The notes under the pieces: generated by a model
Database searches by the model: none
What the model saw: the letters and a program-made list of their open reading frames with translations, nothing else
Told to the model about the DNA's origin: nothing
Made by a program: the position numbers and the translations under genes
Shown: positions 1 to 6,092 of the stretch, in pieces
Layout: every line of letters starts with the position of its first letter
Numbering within the stretch: the first letter of the stretch is position 1
DNA from: an uncultured Clostridia bacterium
GTDB taxonomy: Bacteria; Bacillota; Clostridia; Christensenellales; UBA3700
Length of the DNA stretch: 10,052 bases
Direction: 5' to 3'
Assembly (NCBI GenBank): GCA_947176115.1
Contig: CAMWPK010000041.1
Coordinates: 1-10,052, forward strand

Positions 1-43
1 GTCAAAACTATTGCGATTGAACTTGATTTCAAAAAAGTCTTTT
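1..43. other. Short flank downstream of clpC, nothing assignable
   Basis: These 43 nt follow the clpC stop codon. The only structure is a run of A, then GTC, then T (about 31-44), which overlaps the end of clpC. It has no GC-rich stem and is too weak to call a terminator. In many Bacillota radA and disA follow clpC, but nothing here shows what comes next. Confidence 0.5.
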
Positions 44-2539
44 TCATTTATTCTCTTCTTTGTCTTCTGCCGGTTGCGTTGTGGCTTTAGTTGACATTTT
101 AGTAAAAGTCAACGCTTCGTCGTTGGCGTCTATATCGATATAATCGCCGATAGCAAACTCGCCTTTGAGGATACGCTCGCTGAGTTCGTCTTCAATCATT
201 CTCTGCAAAGCTCTGCGTAGCGGTCTTGCGCCGTACTCCTTATTTGCGCCTTTAGATACTATGAGTTTCATAGCCTTTTCGCTGACGTCGATATTTATAT
301 CTTTCTCGCCAAGACGCTTTTTAAGACCTGCCGTCATTACCGTGATAATCTTGGACATATCCTCGTCTTGAAGTGGACGGAATATGATTATATCGTCGAT
401 ACGGTTGATAAATTCCGGCTTCAAGGTCTTTTTAAGAGCAGACATTTGCGCCTGACGCATATTCTCGTAGTCGTCTTGCGCCGTTGCGCCAAAGCCCAAT
501 CTCGGCGTAGCCTTTATTTCGCTTGCGCCTATGTTGGACGTCATAATAATTACGGTATTCTTGAAGTCTACCTTTCTGCCGTGAGAGTCTGTAAGCACGC
601 CGTCGTCAAGTATTTGCAAAAGTATATTGAATACTTCGGGGTGAGCCTTTTCTATCTCGTCAAACAGTACTACAGAATACGGTTTTCTTCTCACCTTTTC
701 CGTCAACTGTCCTCCCTCTTCAAAGCCGACGTATCCCGGAGCAGAGCCTATAAGTTTGGACACGCTGACTTTATCCATATACTCAGACATATCCACTCTT
801 ATCATAAGATTTTCGTCGCCGAACATGGCTTCGGCAAGCGCTTTGCTAAGCTCCGTCTTACCTACGCCCGTAGGTCCGAGGAAGATAAACGAACCGATAG
901 GTCTTTTGGGGTCTTTGATACCCACTCTCGCTCTTCTTACGGCGCGCGATATCGCCTCTACTGCTTCGTCCTGACCGATAACTCTCTTCTTAAGAATTTC
1001 TTCCATACCCAAGAGTTTTTCGCTCTCGCTCTGCGTGAGTTTGGTGACGGGTATCTTCGTCCAAGACGACACGATATTGGCGATATCCGTTTCGTCAATG
1101 CTCATATTGCTTGCGCTGGTGTCAATCGCCCACTTGTTTCTAGCGTCTTTGAGTTGTTTTTCAAGTTCCAACTTATGCGCCTTGACTTCTTGAGCCTTAT
1201 CGTACTCGGTCATACTTGCGTACGTCTGCTCTGCGCTCTCAGCCTTTTTGATATCGTCCTCAAGTTTTTGTATCTCTTGCGGAAGCGATGAGCCGTGTAT
1301 TCTCTTTCTTGACGAGGCTTCGTCAATAAGGTCTATAGCCTTGTCAGGCAAAAATCTGTCGTTGATATATCTGTCGCTCATTACCGCCGCGGCAGTAATT
1401 GCGCTGTCAGTAATCTGCACGCCGTGGTGCTCTTCATACTTACTCTTTAAGCCGTGAAGTATAGTGATGGTGTCGCTTACGGACGGCGGGTCTACCGTCA
1501 CGGTCTGGAATCTGCGTTCCAACGCGCTGTCCTTTTCAAAGTACTTGCGATACTCTTCTAAGGTCGTAGCGCCTATCGTCTGCAACTCGCCCCTCGCAAG
1601 TTGAGGTTTTAAGATATTGGCGGCGTCCATACTGCCCTCAGTGCTTCCTGCGCCAACAATGGTATGAATTTCGTCAATAAAGAGTATGGTATCGCCTCTT
1701 TTGTTGAGCTGTGTAATAGCTTTCTTTAGCCTTTCTTCAAACTCGCCTCTATACTTCGTACCTGCAAGCAGACTAGCCATATCCAGAGAAAATACTCGCT
1801 TATTTTTGAGCTGTTCAGGCACTTTGCCTTGAATAATCGCTTGCGCTAAGCCCTCTACGACCGCGCTCTTACCTACGCCCGGCTCGCCTATCAAAATAGG
1901 GTTGTTCTTCTTTCTTCTCGAAAGTATCTCTATTATGCGATTGATTTCTTCGTCCCTGCCGATTACCGGGTCAAGCTTGCCGTCCTTGGCTTTTTGGGTC
2001 ATGTCCTCGCCAAGTCCCGCTAATGCGTCGTCATCGCCGTCCTCGGAATATTCATTGGTTGCGCCGTATTGATTATTGTCCCCATAACGTCCTGCGCTTT
2101 CGCTATTTGCCATACCCTTTGACGCAAGCGCGTTGAGAGCATCCAACGCTTCGTTGCCTATATCTTCGGGAGATATATTCAAATCTAAAAGTCCGTTGTA
2201 GGCAAATGAAGTTTTGTCGCTGAGCGTCGCAATCAAAAGCAGAAGCGAATTGACCAACTTTCTTCTGGTTTTGTCGGCTAAATTCGTAGCAATCTTTAAG
2301 CATGACATGGTTCTTTGCGTATATTTACACGTAGTATGCGTCATACCGTCGAATTGCAAAAACTCGTTGACGATACTCTTATCAAAGCCGTGTCTTGCCA
2401 ATATCTTTGTCGCCAGACAACTTTCGTGATAAGTGAAGGCGCAGAGCAACTGCTCCGTCCCCAATAATCCGCCCGACTTAACGGCAAGTATTTCTGCCGT
2501 CTCAATGATTTTGTTACATTCTTCATCAAATCTTTCCAT
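44..2539 (-). CDS. clpC: ATP-dependent Clp protease ATP-binding subunit ClpC (AAA+ unfoldase)
   Basis: An 831-residue HSP100 unfoldase that threads damaged or arginine-phosphorylated proteins into ClpP in the cytoplasm. A diverged Clp_N double repeat covers about residues 1-135, followed by an acidic linker. The first AAA+ module has Walker A GEPGVGKS (about 218-225), Walker B ILFIDEIH, pore loop KYRG and arginine finger ALERRF. A coiled middle segment (about 420-470) separates it from the second module, which has Walker A GPTGVGKT (about 554-561), Walker B VVLFDEIE, pore loop GYVG and sensor GARPLRR. The LGF tripeptide near 680 matches the ClpP-docking loop of ClpC/ClpA/ClpX proteins, so ClpP partnership is expected. 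Length is normal for ClpC. The ATG is preceded by AGGAGAG (2545-2551) with 5 nt spacing. It is the last gene of the ctsR operon but is set apart from mcsB by a repeat-rich gap. One oddity is that the second conserved N-domain glutamate appears to be Leu99. Confidence 0.97.
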   Translation of the reverse strand: MERFDEECNKIIETAEILAVKSGGLLGTEQLLCAFTYHESCLATKILARHGFDKSIVNEFLQFDGMTHTTCKYTQRTMSCLKIATNLADKTRRKLVNSLLLLIATLSDKTSFAYNGLLDLNISPEDIGNEALDALNALASKGMANSESAGRYGDNNQYGATNEYSEDGDDDALAGLGEDMTQKAKDGKLDPVIGRDEEINRIIEILSRRKKNNPILIGEPGVGKSAVVEGLAQAIIQGKVPEQLKNKRVFSLDMASLLAGTKYRGEFEERLKKAITQLNKRGDTILFIDEIHTIVGAGSTEGSMDAANILKPQLARGELQTIGATTLEEYRKYFEKDSALERRFQTVTVDPPSVSDTITILHGLKSKYEEHHGVQITDSAITAAAVMSDRYINDRFLPDKAIDLIDEASSRKRIHGSSLPQEIQKLEDDIKKAESAEQTYASMTEYDKAQEVKAHKLELEKQLKDARNKWAIDTSASNMSIDETDIANIVSSWTKIPVTKLTQSESEKLLGMEEILKKRVIGQDEAVEAISRAVRRARVGIKDPKRPIGSFIFLGPTGVGKTELSKALAEAMFGDENLMIRVDMSEYMDKVSVSKLIGSAPGYVGFEEGGQLTEKVRRKPYSVVLFDEIEKAHPEVFNILLQILDDGVLTDSHGRKVDFKNTVIIMTSNIGASEIKATPRLGFGATAQDDYENMRQAQMSALKKTLKPEFINRIDDIIIFRPLQDEDMSKIITVMTAGLKKRLGEKDINIDVSEKAMKLIVSKGANKEYGARPLRRALQRMIEDELSERILKGEFAIGDYIDIDANDEALTFTKMSTKATTQPAEDKEENK

Positions 2540-2698
2540 ATCTACTCTCCTATATTCGCTTACTAACTGTTATAATATTCTTAATATCTGATATATATCT
2601 GAATTTCTTATCTATTATCTATTACTTATTCCCTCTTCCCTCTTCACTTTTCACTTTTAATTTTTATCTCTTATCTCTTATTTCTTATCTATTACTTT
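2540..2698 (-). repeat. Purine-rich short-repeat tract between mcsB and clpC
   Basis: Read on the coding (minus) strand, about 2615-2700 is almost all purine apart from T, built from variants of AGATAAG, GTGAAAA and GGGAAGA. Exact 13-nt repeats are visible: the plus-strand word TTATCTATTACTT occurs at 2615-2627 and 2685-2697, and ATTTCTTATCTAT at 2603-2615 and 2680-2692. The tract begins at the mcsB stop codon, whose last sense codons (GTGAAGAGG) look like part of it. The clpC-proximal part (2540-2600) is AT-rich, with the palindrome GATATATATC and TATAAC-like boxes, but no convincing promoter and no CtsR heptad. No terminator is seen, so clpC is probably read through from the operon promoter. 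Confidence 0.75.
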
Positions 2699-3727
2699 TT
2701 ACCTCTTCACTTCCAACAACGTATCTCTTACTATCTTAGCCCTAAGGATATCTCTCTCGTGGGGCGATAGCGCTTTGCCTGCATTGACTGACAGCGTATA
2801 GGGCAAAACTTTGGGGATAAGCCTATTGATAGCGGGAATATCCAAATTAAGCAATCCGTATCCCACTCCCAACTTGACGCTGGCGATATTTATCATAAAC
2901 TCATCGGAGCCTAGTACTCTCGCAAAAAGCAAGGTGCCGTACGCGCGCATAATCTGGTCCTCTAAATCCACGCCCTTTCTATCCCATATAGCTCTCCTTG
3001 CCTGTTCTTCAAATCGGCAAAGCTCTTTGACTATGCTCTCCATTTTGTCTATAATTTGGCTTTCGCTCCAACCTACTGCCGATTGGTTGGAAATTTGATA
3101 CATAAAACCTTTGGCTTCGCTACCCTCGCCGTAAACGCCTCTAATCGTCACGTCCTCGCTTGCGTACTTTTTGATAAGCCGTCTTAAGTCCCCGCAAAGT
3201 TCCAACGCCGGCAAAAACATCATTACCGATGCTCTCATACCCGCGCCAAGATTGGTAGGGCAAGCCGTAAGATGTCCAAGACCTTTTTTGTAAGCTATGT
3301 CCAATCTATCGTGCAAAGCCAAGTCTACTTCCAAAAGTCTTTCGTAGGCTTCTTTAAGCCTAAATCCGTCGAGTATGCACTGCTCGCGCAAGTGATCCTC
3401 CTCGTTGAACATAATTGATATACTCTTATCCTTGCTAATTATTGCTCCGCCCAACTCACTTCTGCCAAGCGCAGGACTAATCAAATGATTTTCAATTAGC
3501 ATATTGAGTATGTAGTCGTCTACTCCTTCTCGCACTTTACCGCCAATCAGAATATTGTTGACAGTAAACAAATCGCCGTCAAACTTGGACGCGCACACGC
3601 TTTGAACAATGTTCAAAAATTCTTGCAACTTAGGCTCGTCACCCTTGAGTAGGTGAGGAAAAGGCAAAGAATTGACGTTGCGGGCAAATCTTATTCTACT
3701 TGATACGACAATGTCTTGAATATTCAT
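2699..3727 (-). CDS. mcsB: Protein-arginine kinase McsB
   Basis: A 342-residue member of the phosphagen (guanidino) kinase family that phosphorylates arginine side chains of misfolded proteins and of CtsR, creating the degradation mark read by ClpC. Family motifs are intact: VVSSRIRFARN (7-17) in the nucleotide-binding region, NEEDH (108-112) with the catalytic acidic residues, CPTNLGAGMRASVM (156-169) with the conserved active-site Cys156, and RGVYGEGSEA (196-205). The C-terminal RDILRA (325-330) matches the RDxxRA phosphoarginine-binding motif that allosterically activates McsB. Length is slightly short of the usual 350-360 but no motif is missing. The start ATG overlaps the mcsA stop as ATGA, and AAAGGAGG lies inside the end of mcsA, implying translational coupling and near-stoichiometric production with its activator McsA. 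Confidence 0.97.
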   Translation of the reverse strand: MNIQDIVVSSRIRFARNVNSLPFPHLLKGDEPKLQEFLNIVQSVCASKFDGDLFTVNNILIGGKVREGVDDYILNMLIENHLISPALGRSELGGAIISKDKSISIMFNEEDHLREQCILDGFRLKEAYERLLEVDLALHDRLDIAYKKGLGHLTACPTNLGAGMRASVMMFLPALELCGDLRRLIKKYASEDVTIRGVYGEGSEAKGFMYQISNQSAVGWSESQIIDKMESIVKELCRFEEQARRAIWDRKGVDLEDQIMRAYGTLLFARVLGSDEFMINIASVKLGVGYGLLNLDIPAINRLIPKVLPYTLSVNAGKALSPHERDILRAKIVRDTLLEVKR

Positions 3728-4230
3728 TGCTTGCCTCCTTTGATTTGTCGAATACGTCTGTCAATGGCTTCGGCGCGCGATACCTGTCCGTTATCTCTCG
3801 CTTCCTGCATTTTCTTCATCAAAAACGGCAAATCATCCGCTGTCATCTCTGACAGACGTCTTGCTCTCTTTTTGTTCTCGTAACCAAAGTATCTCCCCTT
3901 ATATTCTTGACCGCCTAGCTCAGCAAAATACTCATTGGCTTTCTCGGAAAAGAAATCGTAGCACTTAGAACAGCCGAATTTATACTCCTTTGTCAACCTG
4001 CTCATACTCATACCGCAAGAAGGACAAATAATCTCGGTATTGCGTACGATATACGCCGAAAGAGGATTGAACTCGTCGTACATATAAAAATAGTCCATAA
4101 GTCCATCTATCTCGCCCATCGTCTCAAGCAACCTATATCTTTTATAACACGTTTCGCAAAGCTCAGCGCTTCCCTCGTCCGTCTTGACAATAACTTCTGC
4201 AGATCTTCGTCTGCAAAGTTGACAAAGCAT
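3724..4230 (-). CDS. mcsA: McsA, zinc-finger activator of the arginine kinase McsB
   Basis: A 168-residue zinc protein that binds and activates McsB and modulates CtsR release. Two four-cysteine sites are visible: Cys3/Cys6 with Cys25/Cys28, and Cys69/Cys72 with Cys87/Cys90. The C-terminal stretch from about 130 to 164 (DLPFLMKKMQEA through IDRRIRQIK) is a UVR-type helical hairpin like those in UvrB and UvrC, as expected for McsA. Both zinc sites are complete, so the protein should be functional. The ATG has AGGAGGT 5 nt upstream. That ribosome-binding site also supplies the last two Arg codons of ctsR (AGG AGG TAG), and the gap between the genes is only 3 nt. Its stop overlaps the mcsB start. 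Confidence 0.96.
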   Translation of the reverse strand: MLCQLCRRRSAEVIVKTDEGSAELCETCYKRYRLLETMGEIDGLMDYFYMYDEFNPLSAYIVRNTEIICPSCGMSMSRLTKEYKFGCSKCYDFFSEKANEYFAELGGQEYKGRYFGYENKKRARRLSEMTADDLPFLMKKMQEARDNGQVSRAEAIDRRIRQIKGGKQ

Positions 4231-4233
4231 AAA

Positions 4234-4689
4234 CTACCTCCTAATCAATCCTATCATAATTTCTTTGAATACGTTCTTACGCGCCGTCGCGCTGTTGGTA
4301 ATGACGCTAAGCGCCTTGTCGCTTATCGCGCTCCTGATTATATCGCATTCCTTGTCGGTGATTATCTCCTCTCTCTCAAGCCTCTGCAGGAAGCAGTTTG
4401 CCCTGTTGAAAGAAAGCGCCTCAATGCCGTCAAGGTCTTGCAATATTGTAGAGAGCGTATCTTGCTTGTTTTCATTTATTCTGACGATTGTGATAAAACC
4501 GCCACCGCCCCTTTTCGATTCGATGACGTAGCCCTTATCAAGATTAAATCTTGTCGATAGCACGTAATTTATCTGACTTGGCGCAACGGAAAAATAATGC
4601 GCTAAGTCATTTCTTGACAACTTCAGTCTGTCATCGTCTGTGAATATCGAAAGTATAAACTGCTCAATCTCGTCTGATAAGTTCGCCAC
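4234..4689 (-). CDS. ctsR: CtsR, transcriptional repressor of class III stress genes
   Basis: A 151-residue winged-helix dimeric repressor of clp genes, inactivated by heat and by McsA/McsB. The helix-turn-helix region LSRNDLAHYFSVAPSQINYV (24-43) and the wing ESKRGGGGF (57-65) match the family. The tetraglycine loop is the known thermosensor, and Arg60 before it corresponds to the arginine targeted by McsB. The usual Tyr after the glycines is Phe here, a conservative change. Residues from about 72 to the end form the helical dimerisation domain. The start is GTG at 4687-4689: it has AAAGGAGGTG at 4694-4703 and gives the normal family length. A longer in-frame start at 4872 would add 61 residues encoded by the promoter and operator. 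First gene of the autoregulated operon. Confidence 0.95.
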   Translation of the reverse strand: MANLSDEIEQFILSIFTDDDRLKLSRNDLAHYFSVAPSQINYVLSTRFNLDKGYVIESKRGGGGFITIVRINENKQDTLSTILQDLDGIEALSFNRANCFLQRLEREEIITDKECDIIRSAISDKALSVITNSATARKNVFKEIMIGLIRR

Positions 4690-4693
4690 CGAA

Positions 4694-4703
4694 CACCTCC
4701 TTT
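4694..4703 (-). promoter_or_regulatory. Strong ribosome-binding site deciding the GTG start of ctsR
   Basis: On the minus strand AAAGGAGGTG lies 4 nt before GTG (6 nt from the AGGAGG core). It is an almost perfect anti-Shine-Dalgarno match, and no in-frame ATG with a comparable site exists, so it fixes the ctsR start. Confidence 0.9.
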
Positions 4704-4707
4704 TATG

Positions 4708-4724
4708 TTTGACTTTCTTTGACC
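4708..4724 (-). promoter_or_regulatory. CtsR operator (tandem heptads)
   Basis: The minus-strand sequence GGTCAAA-GAA-AGTCAAA matches the CtsR consensus exactly: two (A/G)GTCAAA heptads in direct orientation with a 3-nt spacer. It begins about 8 nt downstream of the -10 box, so bound CtsR would sit on the transcription start and block the operon's own promoter. This is direct evidence for autoregulation. Confidence 0.95.
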
Positions 4725-4732
4725 TTTGTTTT

Positions 4733-4760
4733 ATTATACCACTATTTTTGACCTTGTCAA
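4733..4760 (-). promoter_or_regulatory. Housekeeping sigma promoter of the ctsR operon
   Basis: On the minus strand TTGACA (4755-4760) and TATAAT (4733-4738) are separated by 16 nt. Both boxes are perfect consensus. The predicted start is near 4726, immediately before the CtsR operator. A promoter this strong is expected for an operon held down by a repressor and fully expressed on stress. Confidence 0.92.
4747..4753 (-). promoter_or_regulatory. Third, isolated CtsR heptad inside the promoter spacer
   Basis: GGTCAAA lies between the -35 and -10 boxes. It has no direct-repeat partner at 3-nt spacing, but with the -35 box it makes a small inverted repeat, TTGAC-AAG-GTCAA (4748-4760). It could be an auxiliary contact for CtsR or a chance match. 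Confidence 0.5.
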
Positions 4761-4800
4761 TACCTTTTATGCAAAAAAAATAGAAAAAATTGTGTAAACA

Positions 4801-4829
4801 TTGATTTATATAGATAAATAGTATATAAT
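4801..4829 (+). promoter_or_regulatory. Probable promoter of galU
   Basis: TTGATT (4801-4806) and TATAAT (4824-4829) are spaced by 17 nt, on the strand opposite to and about 40 bp from the ctsR -35 box. No comparable pair is seen closer to galU, so its transcript would carry a 5' leader of about 240 nt. The region is AT-rich, so a chance match cannot be excluded. Confidence 0.7.
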
Positions 4830-4871
4830 AGATAAAAAATACAATTACAGTTTGTATGACAACAAATAGCA

Positions 4872-4897
4872 AGTAGCAAGGTTGCCGTATGTCCTTA
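4872..4897 (+). repeat. Direct repeat copy 1 in the galU leader
   Basis: This 26-nt unit begins AGTAGCAA and contains GTTGCCGTATG. It matches the unit at 5037-5062 at 21 of 26 positions, counted by eye. The copies are 165 nt apart, start to start. Confidence 0.6.
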
Positions 4898-4964
4898 GCA
4901 AAGACTCAAAACCTTTAGAGCCTTGAGTTAAGTGAGTACGAGCAAAATTGCGTAAATAATTTGC

Positions 4965-4987
4965 GTGATAAGGAGGATACGTATCAC
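4965..4987 (+). other. Hairpin with a Shine-Dalgarno-like loop in the galU leader
   Basis: GTGATA (4965-4970) and TATCAC (4982-4987) are perfectly complementary and enclose an 11-nt loop starting AGGAGG. No ATG, GTG or TTG follows at translation-competent spacing, so this is not an obvious ribosome-binding site for a small gene. The alternative palindrome GATACGTATC lies inside the same segment. Confidence 0.5.
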
Positions 4988-5036
4988 AGGCGTACTGTAT
5001 ACGTCAAAATGCGTAGACGAACTTAGCGCGTAAATT

Positions 5037-5062
5037 AGTAGCAATGTTACCGTACGAACTTA
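5037..5062 (+). repeat. Direct repeat copy 2, abutting the upstream galU ATG
   Basis: Second copy of the 26-nt unit (AGTAGCAATGTTACCG and onward). It ends exactly at the base before the ATG at 5063. Its last nine bases, ACGAACTTA, also occur at 5017-5025. Confidence 0.6.
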
Positions 5063-5074
5063 ATGAGAGGCGTT

Positions 5075-5938
5075 ATGATAAAAAAAGCCGTGATACCGGC
5101 TGCGGGATTTGGTACGAGATTTTTGCCTGTTACTAAGGCGATACCTAAAGAGATGTTGCCGATAGTCGATACTCCTACCCTGCAGTACGTTGTGGAAGAG
5201 GCTGTAAAAAGCGGTATAACCGAAATATTGATAATTCTTGGCAAAAACAAAAAATGTATCGAAGACCACTTTGATATATCCGTCGAGCTTGAACAATTAC
5301 TTATACGCACCAAAAAAGACGAGTATCTCAAACAAGTTAGAGATATTTCCAAAATGGCGCATATATACTACGTCCGCCAAAAGGAAATGAACGGTAGCGG
5401 TATGGCAGTACTTGAAGCCGAAGCCTTTGTGGGCAACGAGCCTTTTGCCGTACTCTACGGCGACGATATTATCTACAATCCGCAAAAGCCTTGCCTTAAA
5501 CAGCTTATTGACGCGTACGAAACGACCGGCAAAATTATTCTCGGCTGTCAAGAAGTGCCGAAAGAAGAAGCAAGTAAGTACGGTATCGTTAAGCCTGGAG
5601 CAACTAAAGGCAAGTATACCGAAGTAATTCGCCTTGTAGAAAAACCAAAGATTGACGAACTTCCCTCAACTCTTGCAAGTATCGGCAGATATATACTAAC
5701 CCCAGATATTTTTGATATAATCAAACGCACACCCGCCATGGCAAACGGCGAAGTATGTCTTACCGACGCAATTCAGACTATTGCCGATTCCACAGGCGCG
5801 TACGCATATACCTTTGAAGGCAGACGCTACGACGTGGGCGATAAACTGGGATATATCCAAGCTACTATCGAATACGGTCTAAGAGATGAAAAACTCAAAG
5901 ACGGACTTAAGAAGTATTTGAAGAACTTACAAATTTAA
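5075..5938 (+). CDS. galU: UTP-glucose-1-phosphate uridylyltransferase (UDP-glucose pyrophosphorylase)
   Basis: A cytoplasmic nucleotidyltransferase converting UTP and glucose-1-phosphate to UDP-glucose and pyrophosphate, feeding glycolipid, teichoic acid or capsule synthesis and galactose metabolism. With this start it has 287 residues, normal for bacterial GalU. The nucleotide-binding signature IPAAGFGTRFLPVTKAIPKE (7-26) is followed by LPIVDTPTLQYVVEEA (28-43), the metal-binding FAVLYGDDI (124-132), KYGIVKP, the catalytic-lysine motif VEKP (188-191) and ASIGRYIL. The loop before GDD reads EMNGSGMAV (104-112), where typical GalU has a GLGHA-type motif, a moderate divergence near the uridine site. 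I chose ATG 5075 over ATG 5063: GAGAGG precedes it by 4 nt, 5063 has no ribosome-binding site, and family members start right before KKAVIPAAG. It is monocistronic, divergent from ctsR and convergent with the next gene. Confidence 0.93.
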   Translation: MIKKAVIPAAGFGTRFLPVTKAIPKEMLPIVDTPTLQYVVEEAVKSGITEILIILGKNKKCIEDHFDISVELEQLLIRTKKDEYLKQVRDISKMAHIYYVRQKEMNGSGMAVLEAEAFVGNEPFAVLYGDDIIYNPQKPCLKQLIDAYETTGKIILGCQEVPKEEASKYGIVKPGATKGKYTEVIRLVEKPKIDELPSTLASIGRYILTPDIFDIIKRTPAMANGEVCLTDAIQTIADSTGAYAYTFEGRRYDVGDKLGYIQATIEYGLRDEKLKDGLKKYLKNLQI

Positions 5939-5943
5939 TTAAT

Positions 5944-5971
5944 CGGTTGAGATTACTCCACTTCGCTCGCA
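5944..5971 (+). repeat. Dispersed intergenic repeat, diverged copy
   Basis: CGGTTGAGATTACTCC and the following bases match the segment starting at 6066 at roughly 24 of 28 positions. Repeats of this style (a GAGATT...CTC...CGCTC core in intergenic DNA) are scattered through many bacterial genomes. Whether this one is multicopy here cannot be seen from the window. Confidence 0.55.
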
Positions 5972-5988
5972 AGTTAGTTACGCATGTG

Positions 5989-6092
5989 TTGAGCGTAGTC
6001 GAGATGTATTTCCTTTTAGAAGTTATATAAAGGCGATATGCTGAATTGCATATCGCCTTTAGTTACGGTTGAGATTTCTCGACTACGCTCAA
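5989..6092. repeat. Long-range 16-bp perfect inverted repeat enclosing the terminator
   Basis: TTGAGCGTAGTCGAGA at 5989-6004 is the exact reverse complement of 6077-6092. The 72 nt between the arms contain the separate hairpin terminator, so the whole segment can fold into nested stems. The right arm belongs to a longer repeat unit at 6066-6100 ending AAAATGACAA. Confidence 0.85.
6029..6060. terminator. Bidirectional hairpin terminator between galU and the M60 gene
   Basis: A perfect 13-bp stem (AAAGGCGATATGC, 6029-6041, with its complement 6048-6060) closes a 6-nt loop TGAATT. It lies between two convergent genes and can serve both. The U tract after the stem is short in each direction (three U, then mixed A/U), so termination may be incomplete or rely on the A/U ends of the stem. 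Confidence 0.75.

Larger units (their letters stand above)
4836..5074 (+). other. Long structured 5' leader of galU (candidate cis-regulatory RNA)
   Basis: This is about 240 nt between the inferred start of transcription and the galU start codon. It contains two diverged 26-nt direct repeats, a hairpin with arms ACTCAA (4904-4909) and TTGAGT (4923-4928), and a second hairpin with arms GTGATA (4965-4970) and TATCAC (4982-4987) that holds the purine word AGGAGG in its loop. A third short inverted repeat, CGTA-CTGTA-TACG, lies at about 4991-5003. No terminator with a U tract is seen, and I cannot match the leader to any riboswitch or T-box class I know. Confidence 0.45.

Noticed and set aside
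31..45. A-run/GTC/T-run after clpC as a terminator
   Set aside because: The stem would be only A-U pairs with a tiny loop and it overlaps the stop codon; not stable.
368..1291. 307-codon plus-strand frame opposite clpC
   Set aside because: It lies antisense to strongly conserved ClpC sequence and has no recognisable domain; a shadow frame.
2540..2700. CRISPR array in the mcsB-clpC gap
   Set aside because: The repeats are short, overlapping and irregularly spaced, with no spacer-like unique segments of even length.
4690..4872. In-frame 61-residue N-terminal extension of CtsR from 4872
   Set aside because: It would be encoded by the promoter, the operator and AT-rich intergenic DNA. GTG 4689 has a near-perfect ribosome-binding site and gives the family length.
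4690..5062. HrcA CIRCE element or a second CtsR site controlling galU
   Set aside because: No TTAGCACTC-N9-GAGTGCTAA pattern and no tandem GTCAAA heptads on the galU side of the divergent region.
4872..5062. T-box, c-di-GMP, c-di-AMP or fluoride riboswitch in the galU leader
   Set aside because: The conserved core words of these classes are not present and there is no terminator/antiterminator pair.
5063..5074. Upstream galU start at ATG 5063
   Set aside because: No Shine-Dalgarno sequence precedes it, and four residues would be added ahead of the conserved start; ATG 5075 has GAGAGG upstream. It remains possible.
5047..5551. Minus-strand frames opposite galU
   Set aside because: They overlap fully conserved GalU coding sequence and resemble no known protein.
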